Source: GCA-2731375 sp964590195
GTDB lineage: Bacteria; Pseudomonadota; Alphaproteobacteria; GCA-2731375
Length of the DNA: 64,000 nt
Assembly (NCBI GenBank): GCA_964590195.1
Contig: CAZPWJ010000001.1
Coordinates: 1-64,000 of the forward strand
Direction: 5' to 3'
Under the pieces are notes generated by a model. That model saw only the letters and a program-made list of their open reading frames with translations, ran no database searches and was not told where the DNA came from. Numbering within the stretch: the stretch's first letter is position 1; every line of letters starts with the position of its first letter. The position numbers and the translations under genes are program-made. This document shows positions 8,321-17,646 of this stretch, in pieces.

Positions 8321-9199
8321 CTATCCAGGCGGTGCGATGCGGGCAAGGAACTCGATCACCGAACCGGCGAAAATGTCGTTCCTGTCGCCGGCCACCATGT
8401 GGGCGGCATCCTTGACCGAGACATATTCGGCGTGGGGGCATTGTTCCAGAAAGCTTTGCGCGCCCTCCTCGCTCAGAACATCCGACAATCCGCCGCGCAC
8501 CAACAGGGTCGGCAGGGTCAGATTGTCGGCGCATTCATGCAGGCGCTCCCGATAGCCCGGCATGCCGGCGTTCAGGGCCTTGCGCCGGGCCGGATCCCAA
8601 TGCCAGACATATTTGCCGTTGGCGCCCAGGCGGATGTTCTTGGCCAGACCGTCCAGATTTCGCGGCCGCACCCGGTGCGGCTGATAGTTGGCGATGGCCT
8701 CGGCGACTTCTTCCAGGGTATCGAAGCCGTCGGGCTTTTGGCTCATGAACTCCTTGATTTTCTGCTGCCCCTCGGGCTCGATCTTGGGCGCCATGTCGAC
8801 CAGCACCAGCGCCTTGGCATCGACCTTGCCCGTGCCGATGGACAACAGACTGACCCCGCCGCCCATGGAGGCGCCGACCAGGATCGGGTTCGGATCGCCC
8901 AGCGCCTCGACGACGCAACGCAGGTCTTCAACCATTGAATCCGGTGCGTAATCCCCCTCTTTAGCCCAGTCCGAATCGCCATGCCCGCGCGCATCATAGG
9001 CCACCGCGTGATAGCCGGATGCACCCAGGGTTTCACCCGCGCCCTTCCAGGCATGCCGGGTCTGGCCGCCGCCATGCTGCAAAACCACCAAGGGCCCGTT
9101 GGGATCGCCCCAGCTATCGCCGGCGATCATGACACCGCCAGCGCCGGGCCATCTGTGCATCGGGTCCGGTGTTCCAGGCAGACGTTCTCCCGCACTCAT
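8321..9199 (-). CDS. Alpha/beta hydrolase
   Basis: A 292-residue alpha/beta-hydrolase, close in layout to haloperoxidase and epoxide-hydrolase types. The nucleophile serine is in VGASMGGG and the oxyanion region is VVLQHGGGQTRHAW. The general base histidine is in DAAHMVAGD near the C-terminus. The ATG at 9199 is preferred. AAGGAAA lies 9 bases upstream, while an in-frame TTG at 9208 is too close to it. It heads a two-gene minus-strand unit with the MDR reductase. Confidence 0.85.
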   Translation of the reverse strand: MSAGERLPGTPDPMHRWPGAGGVMIAGDSWGDPNGPLVVLQHGGGQTRHAWKGAGETLGASGYHAVAYDARGHGDSDWAKEGDYAPDSMVEDLRCVVEALGDPNPILVGASMGGGVSLLSIGTGKVDAKALVLVDMAPKIEPEGQQKIKEFMSQKPDGFDTLEEVAEAIANYQPHRVRPRNLDGLAKNIRLGANGKYVWHWDPARRKALNAGMPGYRERLHECADNLTLPTLLVRGGLSDVLSEEGAQSFLEQCPHAEYVSVKDAAHMVAGDRNDIFAGSVIEFLARIAPPG

Positions 9200-9369
9200 G
9201 CCAAACAATTTCCTTTTTGCTGAATATTGCCCGCCGAACGGCAGGCAAGCGGTAATGAGGTGTGGCCCACATTATTCGGCTGCCGGGCGATAAATACAAC
9301 ACCGGCTTGCCAAATCGGCCATGCTCGCCAAAAATGCGTGTAACAATTATTCAAATTCATGGATGACAT
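9200..9369. promoter_or_regulatory. Divergent intergenic region, no clear motif
   Basis: A 170-base gap separates the minus-strand hydrolase from the plus-strand PhyH-type gene. It must carry both promoters. I see no strong palindrome or consensus boxes. The PhyH gene starts at ATG 9370 without an obvious Shine-Dalgarno sequence. Confidence 0.3.
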
Positions 9370-10503
9370 ATGACAGATTCCAAGGCCGCCGACAGCCTAA
9401 CCGCCGCCGAACATGCCCAGGCGATGGAGAGCTATATCCGCGAAGGCAACGAACGGGCCCATGCTCTGGGCAACCGCGGCCCCATTCGGCTTGATGACAA
9501 TGGCAAGCTGGCGGCGGACATCGTCGAGGCCTATTGGGAAACGGGCTTTTATGTTTTCGAGAATGTGATCGGCAAGGCGGAACTGGCTGAACTGCGCGCT
9601 GATGTGGAGCGGGTTTTGGCGGGCGCGCCGGCCTCGCCGGCGGGCGACACAGAATTCGCCCTACCGTCCTTTCGCTTCGAGAAACCCCTGAGCGATCCTT
9701 ATGGCGGCACCACAAAGAACAAGGGCCGCCATCCGGTCAAGATGCTGGGTCCGAAACCGGACGGCGATGCACCGGAACTTACGGTGGCGTTGTTGCTGGG
9801 CAATCTGCAGCTGATGCCGTCATGTTTGAACCTTTATGGCCATCATGGACTGTTGGCGGCGGCGGAGACCATCATGGGCGCCGATTTCGTGCCCTATAAC
9901 GAGGTTACCTTCGTCAAGGAACCGGGCCTAGGGCCATCGGTCGCCTGGCATCAGGACGGCACCACGCACTGGGACGCGCCCGATTGGGACCAGGGCGCAC
10001 ATGGCTACAATTCCATGGCGCAGCTTTATCCCTCCACCGCCGGCAACTGTGTCTGGGTCCTGCCCGGCAGCCACAAACTAGGCAAGGTCGATATCAAACA
10101 GTTGATGGCGGACAGCGGCTCCGAACGTCTGGACAGCGCCGTTCCCATGCTGTGCCAGGCCGGCGATGTCTTCATCACCAACCGCCAGCTGGTGCATGGT
10201 TCCTTCGCCAATTCCTCGCCCGACCGCCGCATAACCCTGAACGCCGGCTTTTTCCCCCGGCGGCGGGTGCAAGATGTCACCACCTCGAAACTGGACGGCA
10301 CCGTGGCGACTTACGATAGCGATTGGATCGACGCGCGTTGCCGCATGATCCCCATCGCGGTGGATGCCCGGCAACAGCGCTTTCCCGACGAACCGCGCTA
10401 CACCTATCAGCCCCTGGCCGGGCAGGAAGAGCATAACCGCTGCAACGAACAGACCCGCCAGGACGTGGTCAGGGACTATAACCGGCGGGATTTCTATATT
10501 TAG
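9370..10503 (+). CDS. Phytanoyl-CoA dioxygenase (PhyH) family protein
   Basis: A 377-residue Fe(II)/2-oxoglutarate-dependent oxygenase. The metal triad is visible as H194-x-D196 in VAWHQDG and the distal H276 in LVHGSFANSS. The arginine at 286-287 is positioned to bind the 2-oxoglutarate carboxylate. The double-stranded beta-helix core is preceded by the usual YVFENVIGKAEL segment. It is followed after 44 bases by an Asp/Glu racemase on the same strand, so the two may be one unit. It probably hydroxylates a small organic acid, amine or CoA ester; the substrate is unknown. Confidence 0.85.
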   Translation: MTDSKAADSLTAAEHAQAMESYIREGNERAHALGNRGPIRLDDNGKLAADIVEAYWETGFYVFENVIGKAELAELRADVERVLAGAPASPAGDTEFALPSFRFEKPLSDPYGGTTKNKGRHPVKMLGPKPDGDAPELTVALLLGNLQLMPSCLNLYGHHGLLAAAETIMGADFVPYNEVTFVKEPGLGPSVAWHQDGTTHWDAPDWDQGAHGYNSMAQLYPSTAGNCVWVLPGSHKLGKVDIKQLMADSGSERLDSAVPMLCQAGDVFITNRQLVHGSFANSSPDRRITLNAGFFPRRRVQDVTTSKLDGTVATYDSDWIDARCRMIPIAVDARQQRFPDEPRYTYQPLAGQEEHNRCNEQTRQDVVRDYNRRDFYI

Positions 10504-10547
10504 CGGATTTTCCAACTGCGCCGCCGCGGGTTACCGGGAGAACAAGC

Positions 10548-11237
10548 ATGAAAACTATCGGCATACTTGGCGGCATGTCGGCGGCGTCGACGCTGATCTA
10601 CTATCGCGAATTATGCGAGTTGACGCGGGCCCGCCTGGGCGGTCTGCATTCACCCGAACTGTTGATCCGATCACTTGATTTTGCCGCGATCGAGGCGCTT
10701 CAGGTGCAAGGCGATTGGCAAGCTGCCGGAACCATCCTCAATACCGAGGCAAAGGCGCTGGAACAGGGCGGCGCGGAGGTGATCGTTCTTGCCACCAACA
10801 CCATGCACAAATTGGCCGGCCAGATGATGGACGGGGTCGGCATCCCGTTCATTCACATCGGCGATGCGACGGCACGGGCGATCAAGGCCAAGAGGTTGCA
10901 AAAACCGGGCCTCATGGCCACGGCTTTCACCATGGAGCAGGCGTTTTATACAGACGAGCTGCGCGCCGCCGGGCTCGATCCGATTCTGCCAAACCAGGCG
11001 GACCGGGCGGAAACCCACCGCATTATCTATGAAGAACTATGCAAGGACATCACGACCACACAAAGCACTGCCGTCTACGTGGCCATCGCGAAACGGCTGG
11101 TCGAGGCAGGCGCCGATTGTCTGATCTTGGGCTGCACCGAGGTGGGCATGCTGCTCAATCAAGGCAATGTCGAGGTACCCGTGTTCGACACCACGTTGAT
11201 CCACTGTTCGACGGCATTGGATTACGCACTAGAATAG
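10548..11237 (+). CDS. Aspartate/glutamate racemase family protein (Thr/Cys type)
   Basis: A 229-residue PLP-independent amino acid racemase. The first active-site loop reads LATNTMHKL with Thr at residue 83. The second reads LGCTEVGML with Cys at residue 196. Most family members use two cysteines. The Thr/Cys pair resembles the atypical E. coli L-Asp/Glu racemase YgeA (Thr83/Cys197). The N-terminal KTIGILGGMSAAST is canonical. A GGGAG ribosome-binding site precedes the ATG. It lies between the PhyH gene and an aminotransferase and near the hydantoinase genes, so it may interconvert or isomerise an amino acid intermediate. The substrate is inference. Confidence 0.88.
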   Translation: MKTIGILGGMSAASTLIYYRELCELTRARLGGLHSPELLIRSLDFAAIEALQVQGDWQAAGTILNTEAKALEQGGAEVIVLATNTMHKLAGQMMDGVGIPFIHIGDATARAIKAKRLQKPGLMATAFTMEQAFYTDELRAAGLDPILPNQADRAETHRIIYEELCKDITTTQSTAVYVAIAKRLVEAGADCLILGCTEVGMLLNQGNVEVPVFDTTLIHCSTALDYALE

Positions 11238-11252
11238 ACCGGCTGGAAATGC

Positions 11253-12452
11253 CTATTTCAGCGCGGCGCAGGCCTGTTGGATCAAGTCGCCACCGCGTAT
11301 CAGGTCCGCTTCCGGTGCGACAAAGCTGGCGCGGAAGTACGGCGCCAGGCCATAAGCCTCGCCCTGCACCACGGCGACGCCGACGGAATCCAGCAGATAC
11401 ATGGTGAAATCCGTATCGTTTTCGATGACCTTGCCGTCCGGCGTCGTCTTGCCGATGGTGCCAGCGCAGGAGCAGAAGATATACATCGCCCCTTCCGGCA
11501 GATCACAGCTGAGCCCTTCGGCGGCGTTCAACTTTTCGAACAGCATGTCGCGCCGGCGCTGCAAGTTCGCGGCCCGCTCCTTCAGCAGCTCCTGAGGGCC
11601 GTTCAGGGCGGCAACCGCGCCAGCCTGGCCCAGGGCGGAAACCCCAGCCGTGCTTTGCGACTGCATATTCGACATCTTGGCAATGATATCCTTGGGCCCG
11701 CCGGCATAGCCGCAGCGAAAACCGGTCATGGAATATGCCTTGGAAACGCTGTTGGCGGTAACCGTGCGGTCGTACAGCTTGGGCTCGACCTGGGCCAGAG
11801 TGGCGAATTCATGGTCATCGAACAGCAAATGTTCATAAACATCATCGGTCAGCACATGTACGTGCGGGTGGCGCAAGAGGACTTCGGCCAGGGCGCGCAA
11901 CTCGTCATGGGAATAGGTGGCGCCGGTCGGGTTGGAGGGAGAACAGAACATCAGCCACTTGGTTTGCGGCGTGATCGCGGCCTCCAGTTCCTCGGGGCGG
12001 ATCTTAAATTTTTCGTTTTGTCCGGCCAGCACAAAGACCGGCGTTCCGCCTGCCAATTTCACCATGTCCGGGTACGAGGCCCAATAAGGGCCGGGAATGA
12101 TAACTTCATCTCCGGACGACACGGTCGCCATCAGGGCGTTGAACAGAATCTGTTTCGATCCGGACCCGACGGCGATTTGATCCAGATCGTAGTCCAGGCC
12201 GTTATCACGCTTGAATTTGCCCTGTACCGCCTGGCGCATCGCCAGGGTGCCGTTGATTGGCGTGTACTGGATTTCGTTGCGCTCCATCAGCTCCATGACG
12301 GCCTGTTTGGCATGCTCGGGCGCGGGAAAATCCGGCTCGCCGGCGGTCAGCTTAATGATGTCCCGGCCTTGCGCCTGCAGATCCCGCACGCGGGCGGTGG
12401 CGATCTGAGAGGGGGATGGTTTGAAACGGCTCATACGCGGGGCGAATTCCAC
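11253..12452 (-). CDS. Class I PLP-dependent aminotransferase (aspartate aminotransferase-like)
   Basis: A 399-residue fold-type I aminotransferase. K238 in SVSKAYSMTG is the PLP Schiff-base lysine. SPSNPTG is the conserved substrate-carboxylate and PLP region, TDDVYEHL carries the PLP-ring aspartate, and GPYWASY the ring-stacking segment. The start is GTG 12452. AAGGAG lies 7 bases upstream, while an in-frame ATG at 12479 has no such site and would include the Shine-Dalgarno in its codons. It converges on the racemase (15-base gap) and is divergent from the TRAP transporter. Confidence 0.9.
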   Translation of the reverse strand: MEFAPRMSRFKPSPSQIATARVRDLQAQGRDIIKLTAGEPDFPAPEHAKQAVMELMERNEIQYTPINGTLAMRQAVQGKFKRDNGLDYDLDQIAVGSGSKQILFNALMATVSSGDEVIIPGPYWASYPDMVKLAGGTPVFVLAGQNEKFKIRPEELEAAITPQTKWLMFCSPSNPTGATYSHDELRALAEVLLRHPHVHVLTDDVYEHLLFDDHEFATLAQVEPKLYDRTVTANSVSKAYSMTGFRCGYAGGPKDIIAKMSNMQSQSTAGVSALGQAGAVAALNGPQELLKERAANLQRRRDMLFEKLNAAEGLSCDLPEGAMYIFCSCAGTIGKTTPDGKVIENDTDFTMYLLDSVGVAVVQGEAYGLAPYFRASFVAPEADLIRGGDLIQQACAALK

Positions 12453-12655
12453 GGCACTACTCCTTATTGTTACGCGCATACATGACCCGTTGGGGGGGCT
12501 CTTGTCCAGGTTATCTGAGTGCCAAGGTCGAAAAATCGTTTCTAGTGAGGCAAAACTTAGGTACCATCGCCACCAATTTGACGACTAATCGGTCTGGAGA
12601 GTGCGGCGGCCAAGGCTTTTGCAAAACGGAGCCACCGCCCTAGGGGAGGCGTGAA

Positions 12656-14611
12656 ATGAGTAATCCGACGGAACTTGGCAGCGATGACGATGCCAAGCTG
12701 GAAGCCCTGGTGGACGAAGCGACATCGGATCGTATATCCGGTATTGTCTATTGGATCGCGCTGTTTTACGGCGCTTTCGGCATCCTGGTGGCGATGAACC
12801 AGACCTTCAGCTGGGACGCCTTTGGCTATGTTCTTGTCGATAACGCATACTATTATCTGCTGATCGCAATATTCCTGCCTCTGGCCTTTTTGATTTTTCC
12901 CGCCCGCAACGCGGACCGCTTCCATGTCCCGATCTACGACTGGGCCCTGGCCATAATTTGCCTCGTTGCCGCAATGTATTTGTCATACAACGGCGGCGAA
13001 ATGGTCGAACAAGGCTGGGACATCGTTGCCCCGTTGGAGCCGACCATCGCTGCGGCGGCGATCTGCTTCCTCGCCCTCGAAGGTGTGCGCCGGGCGGGCG
13101 GCAATGCCTTGTTTATTATCGCCTGCATGTTTTTTGCCTTCCCATTGTGGGCCGATGTGGCGCCGGGCTTTCTGTGGGGTTTCTCGAAAGAGCCCGTCGA
13201 ACTGGTTCGCGCCCATGCCATGGGCTTCGAGAGCATTATCGGCGTGCCCATGCGGGTGGCCGGTAATCTGCTGATCGGTTTTCTGATCTTCGGCTCGGCC
13301 CTGGTGGTTACGGGCGGCGGTGATTTCTTCATGAATTTCGCCTCCGCCCTGATGGGACGCAGCCGGGGCGGACCGGCCAAGGTCGCCATTCTGTCGAGCG
13401 GGTTTTTCGGTTCGCTAAGCGGCAGCGTCATTTCCAATGTGGTGACCACCGGCAAGTTGACCATTCCGACCATGAAGCGGGTCGGTTATCCTTCGGTTTA
13501 CGCGGGCGCGGTGGAATCCTGCGCCTCCACTGGCGGCGCCTTGATGCCGCCCGTGATGGGGGCCGTGGCCTTCCTGATGGCGGAATTCCTTAATGTTCCC
13601 TATTCAACGGTGATGATCGCGGCTGTAGTTCCGGCGGTGATTTTCTATATCGCCCTGTTGCTGCAAGTGGACAATTACGCCGCCGTTAATGGCCTGAAGG
13701 GCATGGACGAGGCCGATGTCCCCGATCTGTGGGAGACCTTCAAAGGCGGCTGGTACTACATTTTCAGCCTGATCGCGCTGGTCTACATGCTGGTCTGGCT
13801 GCGGCTGGACCTTTATGCACCGTATTATGCCGCAGGCATCCTGATCTTCTGCTCGATCGTATTCCGCAAGGGCGAAAGCCGCTTCAACCTGGCCATGGCC
13901 AAGGAGTTGATCGTCGATTCGACGAAGATTATCGCGAACATTATAGCCATCCTGGCGGGCGTGGGCATGATCGTCGGATCGCTGGCGTTCACCGGCGTTG
14001 GCGGCGCATTCTCCCGTGAGCTGCTGCAGATCGCCGGTGACAATTTGTACCTTTTGCTGGCCATGGGGGCGGTGACCTCGTTCCTGCTTGGCATGGGCAT
14101 GACGGTCAGCGCCTGTTACATCTTTCTGGCCATCGTCCTGGGCCCGGCCTTGATCGATGCCGGGTTAGACCCGATCGCCTCGCACCTGTTCATCCTGTAT
14201 TGGGGCATGTTGTCATACATCACCCCGCCCGTGGCTCTGGCAGCGGTGGCGGCGGCCATCATCGCGAAAGCCGATACCATGGCGATCGGCATGCGCTCCA
14301 TGCGGCTTGGCCTGATCAATTTCATCCTGCCGTTTATTTTCGTGCTCAACCCGTCGCTTATTCTGCGCGGCGAATGGGATGAAATCATCATCATGGTTAG
14401 CACTGCGTTGGTCGCGGTCTGGTTAATGGCGGCGGCTTTCGAAGGCTATTTGAATAAGGCGGGCACCATTGGTTGGGCCGTGCGCATACCATTGCTGATC
14501 GCGGCGGCCTGCCTGCTGTATCCGGAGGGAGTTTCCAAGATCGCCGGCGCGGTTTTGGTTGTTGTTTGCTACGCCATCGCGCTGTTCCAGCGGAAAAGCG
14601 TGACGGCATAG
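12656..14611 (+). CDS. TRAP transporter permease, fused small and large membrane subunits (TAXI type)
   Basis: A 651-residue inner-membrane protein combining a DctQ-like N-terminal part (four or so segments to about residue 150) with a DctM-like large subunit. This is the usual organisation for TAXI-type tripartite transporters. Conserved large-subunit stretches include GNLLIGFLIFGSALVVTGGG, SGFFGSLSGSVISNVVTTGK and CASTGGALMPPVMGAVAF. A second ion-binding repeat, GMGMTVSACYIFLA, comes near the C-terminus. The solute-binding partner follows 162 bases downstream. With it, this should drive sodium-coupled uptake of an organic acid or amino-acid-like solute for the surrounding catabolic genes. 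Confidence 0.93.
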   Translation: MSNPTELGSDDDAKLEALVDEATSDRISGIVYWIALFYGAFGILVAMNQTFSWDAFGYVLVDNAYYYLLIAIFLPLAFLIFPARNADRFHVPIYDWALAIICLVAAMYLSYNGGEMVEQGWDIVAPLEPTIAAAAICFLALEGVRRAGGNALFIIACMFFAFPLWADVAPGFLWGFSKEPVELVRAHAMGFESIIGVPMRVAGNLLIGFLIFGSALVVTGGGDFFMNFASALMGRSRGGPAKVAILSSGFFGSLSGSVISNVVTTGKLTIPTMKRVGYPSVYAGAVESCASTGGALMPPVMGAVAFLMAEFLNVPYSTVMIAAVVPAVIFYIALLLQVDNYAAVNGLKGMDEADVPDLWETFKGGWYYIFSLIALVYMLVWLRLDLYAPYYAAGILIFCSIVFRKGESRFNLAMAKELIVDSTKIIANIIAILAGVGMIVGSLAFTGVGGAFSRELLQIAGDNLYLLLAMGAVTSFLLGMGMTVSACYIFLAIVLGPALIDAGLDPIASHLFILYWGMLSYITPPVALAAVAAAIIAKADTMAIGMRSMRLGLINFILPFIFVLNPSLILRGEWDEIIIMVSTALVAVWLMAAAFEGYLNKAGTIGWAVRIPLLIAAACLLYPEGVSKIAGAVLVVVCYAIALFQRKSVTA

Positions 14612-14710
14612 GAAGAGGTTCGGGATCGGACGGAAAACATGATCTGGCCCGATTTGGCGGCGCGCATTGACGCGCATAAGAGAGGGTGGCGCGTGGCGGC
14701 GTAGAGCGAT

Positions 14711-14722
14711 ATTGTATACTCT
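14711..14722. promoter_or_regulatory. Candidate GntR-like operator half-palindrome
   Basis: Centred on GTATAC upstream of the TAXI binding-protein gene, the sequence ATTGTATACTCT resembles the TNGTATACNA sites bound by FCD-class GntR regulators, which often control TRAP transporters. The right half is imperfect, and no GntR gene is in this window. Weak evidence. Confidence 0.2.
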
Positions 14723-14773
14723 ACATAAACCACATGGCTTATCCGTGATTGGAATAACTAGGGAGAACTCACA

Positions 14774-15943
14774 ATGACAATAACCAAACACATGTGGCGG
14801 TTCGCGGGAGGCGCTGCGTTGGCGGCTCTGCTGGCCACCTCCGGCGCCCAGGCGGGCGGCGTACCGAAAACCATGATTTGGACCTCGTACGATTTCGGCA
14901 GTGCCGGTTTCGCCCAGGCTTCCGCCGTGGCCAACGCCTTCAAGAAAAAATATGGCACCCGCATCCGTATCGTGCCCTCGGGCACCGGTATCGGCCGCAT
15001 GCTGCCGGTAACCCAGCGCAAGGCGCATTACGGCTTCCTGGCGACCGAGACGTTCTTCGCCTCGGAAGGCACTTATGATTTCGCCGTCACCCAGTGGGGT
15101 CCGCAGGACATCCGCATCGTCCTCGCACCACCGACGGCCACCGGCCTGACGGTGCAGAAGGGTTCGAAATTCGCCGATGGTCACAACCTCAAGGGTGCCC
15201 GCATCGGCTACGTGAAAGGCAATCCGTCCGTCAACGTCAAGACCGATGCACTGCTGGCGTATGCGGGTTTGACCCGAAATGACATCAAGGCCGTATGGTT
15301 TGGCGGTTATGGCGTCATGAAGGGTGCCCGTCTGACTGGCAAGATTGACGGCTTCCTGATGTCGCCTTATTCCGGCATCACCCGCGAGCTGGAATCTTCA
15401 CCGGACGGCATCGACTGGGTGCAGTTCGATCCCGCCGACAAGGAAGGCTGGGCCCGCATTCAAAAGATCGCGCCGATGTATGCCCCGCTGTCCATCGACA
15501 ACGGCGCCGGCATGGAAAAAGGCAAGCCGGTCAACATCATCGAATTCCGCTATCCCATGATGGTCACATATGCCGACCGCAGCGAAGCGGAAGTCTATGA
15601 AGTCGCCAAGGCCATGGACGAGGCGTTCGATCTGTACAAGAACGTCAACGCCACGACCAAGAACTGGGCAATTTCAATGGCCGGCAAAACCCCGGCTGAC
15701 GTTGCCTGGCATCCCGGCTCGATCAAGTACCTGAAGGAAAAGGGCGTCTGGTCAGCCGAGGCGGAAGCCTGGAACCAGGCCCGCCTGGCCCGTCATGCCA
15801 AGGTTATTGAAGAGTGGGATAACGCCACGGATGCCTTCAACGCCTGGCGCGCGGCGGAGAAAAAGAAGAAAAACAAGATCAAGGTCTCCGAAGCCTGGCC
15901 GAAATATTGGGCCGACCATCGCAAGAAAGTTGGTCTCGAGTAG
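14774..15943 (+). CDS. TAXI family TRAP transporter solute-binding protein
   Basis: A 389-residue periplasmic binding protein. A Sec signal peptide covers about the first 27 residues and ends at SGAQAGG. The mature part begins with WTSYDFGSAGFAQASAVANAF, the TAXI-family glycine-rich ligand site, followed by GTGIGRMLPVTQRKAHYGF. The C-terminus is unusually lysine-rich (AAEKKKKNKIK). It lies 162 bases after the fused permease. A strong terminator follows immediately, so transcription of the transporter unit ends here. Confidence 0.92.
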   Translation: MTITKHMWRFAGGAALAALLATSGAQAGGVPKTMIWTSYDFGSAGFAQASAVANAFKKKYGTRIRIVPSGTGIGRMLPVTQRKAHYGFLATETFFASEGTYDFAVTQWGPQDIRIVLAPPTATGLTVQKGSKFADGHNLKGARIGYVKGNPSVNVKTDALLAYAGLTRNDIKAVWFGGYGVMKGARLTGKIDGFLMSPYSGITRELESSPDGIDWVQFDPADKEGWARIQKIAPMYAPLSIDNGAGMEKGKPVNIIEFRYPMMVTYADRSEAEVYEVAKAMDEAFDLYKNVNATTKNWAISMAGKTPADVAWHPGSIKYLKEKGVWSAEAEAWNQARLARHAKVIEEWDNATDAFNAWRAAEKKKKNKIKVSEAWPKYWADHRKKVGLE

Positions 15944-15963
15944 GACTTCGGTACATAACAATG

Positions 15964-15993
15964 AAATGGGCGGCTTCGGCCGCCCATTTTTTT
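15964..15993 (+). terminator. Rho-independent terminator after the TAXI binding protein
   Basis: A perfect 11-bp stem (AAATGGGCGGC with GCCGCCCATTT) encloses a TTCG tetraloop and runs into seven Ts on the plus strand. It lies 20 bases after the stop codon. The A-rich left side could also serve the convergent minus-strand hydantoinase transcript that ends at 16028. Confidence 0.92.
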
Positions 15994-16027
15994 GCCCAGA
16001 CTCCATTTTTTCTTACACAATATTTCC

Positions 16028-17638
16028 TTAAACGAGGCCGTCGGCCATGTCCGCCGCATGCAATTTGGGCTCGCGTTCCTGGGCCACGCCAAAGCCGCCG
16101 CCGCCCGGCAGGTCCAGCGTGATGACATCGCCCTTGTTGAGACGGAATGGCGTGCCGCCCTCAACTTCATCACCATTGAGCAGAATCTTTTCGAGACTGC
16201 CGTTTTCCCCCCCATTGCGGCCAACGGGGGGAAAGTTCAGCCGCTGTGACAGCACCACCAGGGTGACCGGGCGCGGACTGGTAATCTCCATCGCCACACG
16301 CTGGCCAAGGCCACCACGAAATTTGCCGGCCCCGCCCGAGCCCGGCAGAAACGATTTGTCGTGAATACGCACCGGCACACCGCGTTCCAGCACTTCCACC
16401 GGCGTGGTCGAGACATTGGTGGGAAAGCTGAGCGTTGAAATACCATCCTGATCAGGCCGCGCGCCCTGGCCGCCGTTGAAGAAGAAAATCGTCGAGAAAG
16501 GCCGGTCATCGTTGTTCCAGCCGGACATGGCAAAACCATGCAGGGGCACGCCGCTTTCCGCCGGCACCCGGTCCGGCAGGGCCTTGGCTAGGGTGTTGAA
16601 GATGGCGGAGGTGCAATAATGCCCGACCGTCGCCCTGGCTTCCACCGCCGCCGGGTATTTTGGGTTCAGGAAACAGCCCTCGGGCGCCTGAATGGCGATG
16701 GGCCGAAAATTACCCTCGTTATTGGGCACATCGGGCAGCAATACGCATTTCAGGGCATAGGTGGAATAGGCCTGGGTGTAGCCGAGCACCGAATTCAGGG
16801 GCGAAGGGTTCTGCGGCGAACTACCGGCAAAATCAGCCACCAGTTCGGCACCGCGGATATCGATCCGGCACTGCATTTCCAGCGAATTCTGGCTATCGAA
16901 GGAATCGATTTTCGTCACCGAGCTATAGCTGCCATCGGGAATTTGTTCGATAGCCCGGCGCATGGCGGCCTCGGTCAAATCCATGATCCGGTTGGCCAGG
17001 CCCCACATGTCCGGCATGGCATATTCCGCCAACAAATCGGTAACACCGGTGCTCATGCGCTGGCAGGCCCCGACCATGGCATGAATATCGCCGCTGACCT
17101 CGTCCGGCACACGGACATTCTGTCGAATGATCTCGTACAGGGTTTCGTTGCGCCGGCCAGCCTCGTACAGCTTCAGGATCGGGATTTGCAGGCCTTCTTC
17201 GTAAATATCCTTGTTGTCAGGGGCCCGCCGCCGGCCCCCGATATCCGCCATATGGGCAATGGAGCCGGCAAAGCCGACCAGGGTATCGCCATAAAAAATC
17301 GGCGCCGCGATGGTCAAATCCGGCAAATGCCCGGTGCCGATCCAGGGATCGTTGGAGATAATTACATCGCCGGGCCGCAGGGTATCGGCGGGATATTTGG
17401 CCAGGAACGCACGCACGGACATGGGCAGGGTGCCAATGAAAGAGGGGATGGAACGGGTCGCCTGGGCCACGGATTGGCCATCGGGTGCCAGCACCATGCA
17501 GGTGTAGTCGTGGGATTCACGCACCACCGTTGAAAACGATGTGCGGTGCAGCGCCAACGCGGCCTCGTCAATCACCGAGATTAGGCGGGTCCACAGGACT
17601 TCGACGGTAATTGGGTCCAGTTCATCTAGCTTGTCCAT
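16028..17638 (-). CDS. Hydantoinase B/oxoprolinase subunit family protein (set 1)
   Basis: A 536-residue HyuB-type subunit. Together with a HyuA partner it performs ATP-dependent hydrolysis of a cyclic amide such as a hydantoin or 5-oxoproline. Typical marks are DPITVEVLWTRLISVIDEAA at the start, GDVIISNDPWIGTGHLPDLT, the PINSVLGYTQAY-like segment, and the C-terminal GSGGAGKFRGGLGQ and LPGGGGFG blocks. It follows the HyuA gene after an 8-base gap in the order A then B. This pair is distinct in sequence from the second pair at 22.9-26.6 kb. The exact substrate is not predictable, because acetone-carboxylase and caprolactamase subunits share the fold. Confidence 0.9.
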   Translation of the reverse strand: MDKLDELDPITVEVLWTRLISVIDEAALALHRTSFSTVVRESHDYTCMVLAPDGQSVAQATRSIPSFIGTLPMSVRAFLAKYPADTLRPGDVIISNDPWIGTGHLPDLTIAAPIFYGDTLVGFAGSIAHMADIGGRRRAPDNKDIYEEGLQIPILKLYEAGRRNETLYEIIRQNVRVPDEVSGDIHAMVGACQRMSTGVTDLLAEYAMPDMWGLANRIMDLTEAAMRRAIEQIPDGSYSSVTKIDSFDSQNSLEMQCRIDIRGAELVADFAGSSPQNPSPLNSVLGYTQAYSTYALKCVLLPDVPNNEGNFRPIAIQAPEGCFLNPKYPAAVEARATVGHYCTSAIFNTLAKALPDRVPAESGVPLHGFAMSGWNNDDRPFSTIFFFNGGQGARPDQDGISTLSFPTNVSTTPVEVLERGVPVRIHDKSFLPGSGGAGKFRGGLGQRVAMEITSPRPVTLVVLSQRLNFPPVGRNGGENGSLEKILLNGDEVEGGTPFRLNKGDVITLDLPGGGGFGVAQEREPKLHAADMADGLV

Positions 17639-17646
17639 GGGGGATG

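Noticed and set aside
11277..12485. 402-codon plus-strand frame opposite the aminotransferase
   Set aside because: Shadow frame with no domain and biased composition; the opposite strand has a complete PLP enzyme.
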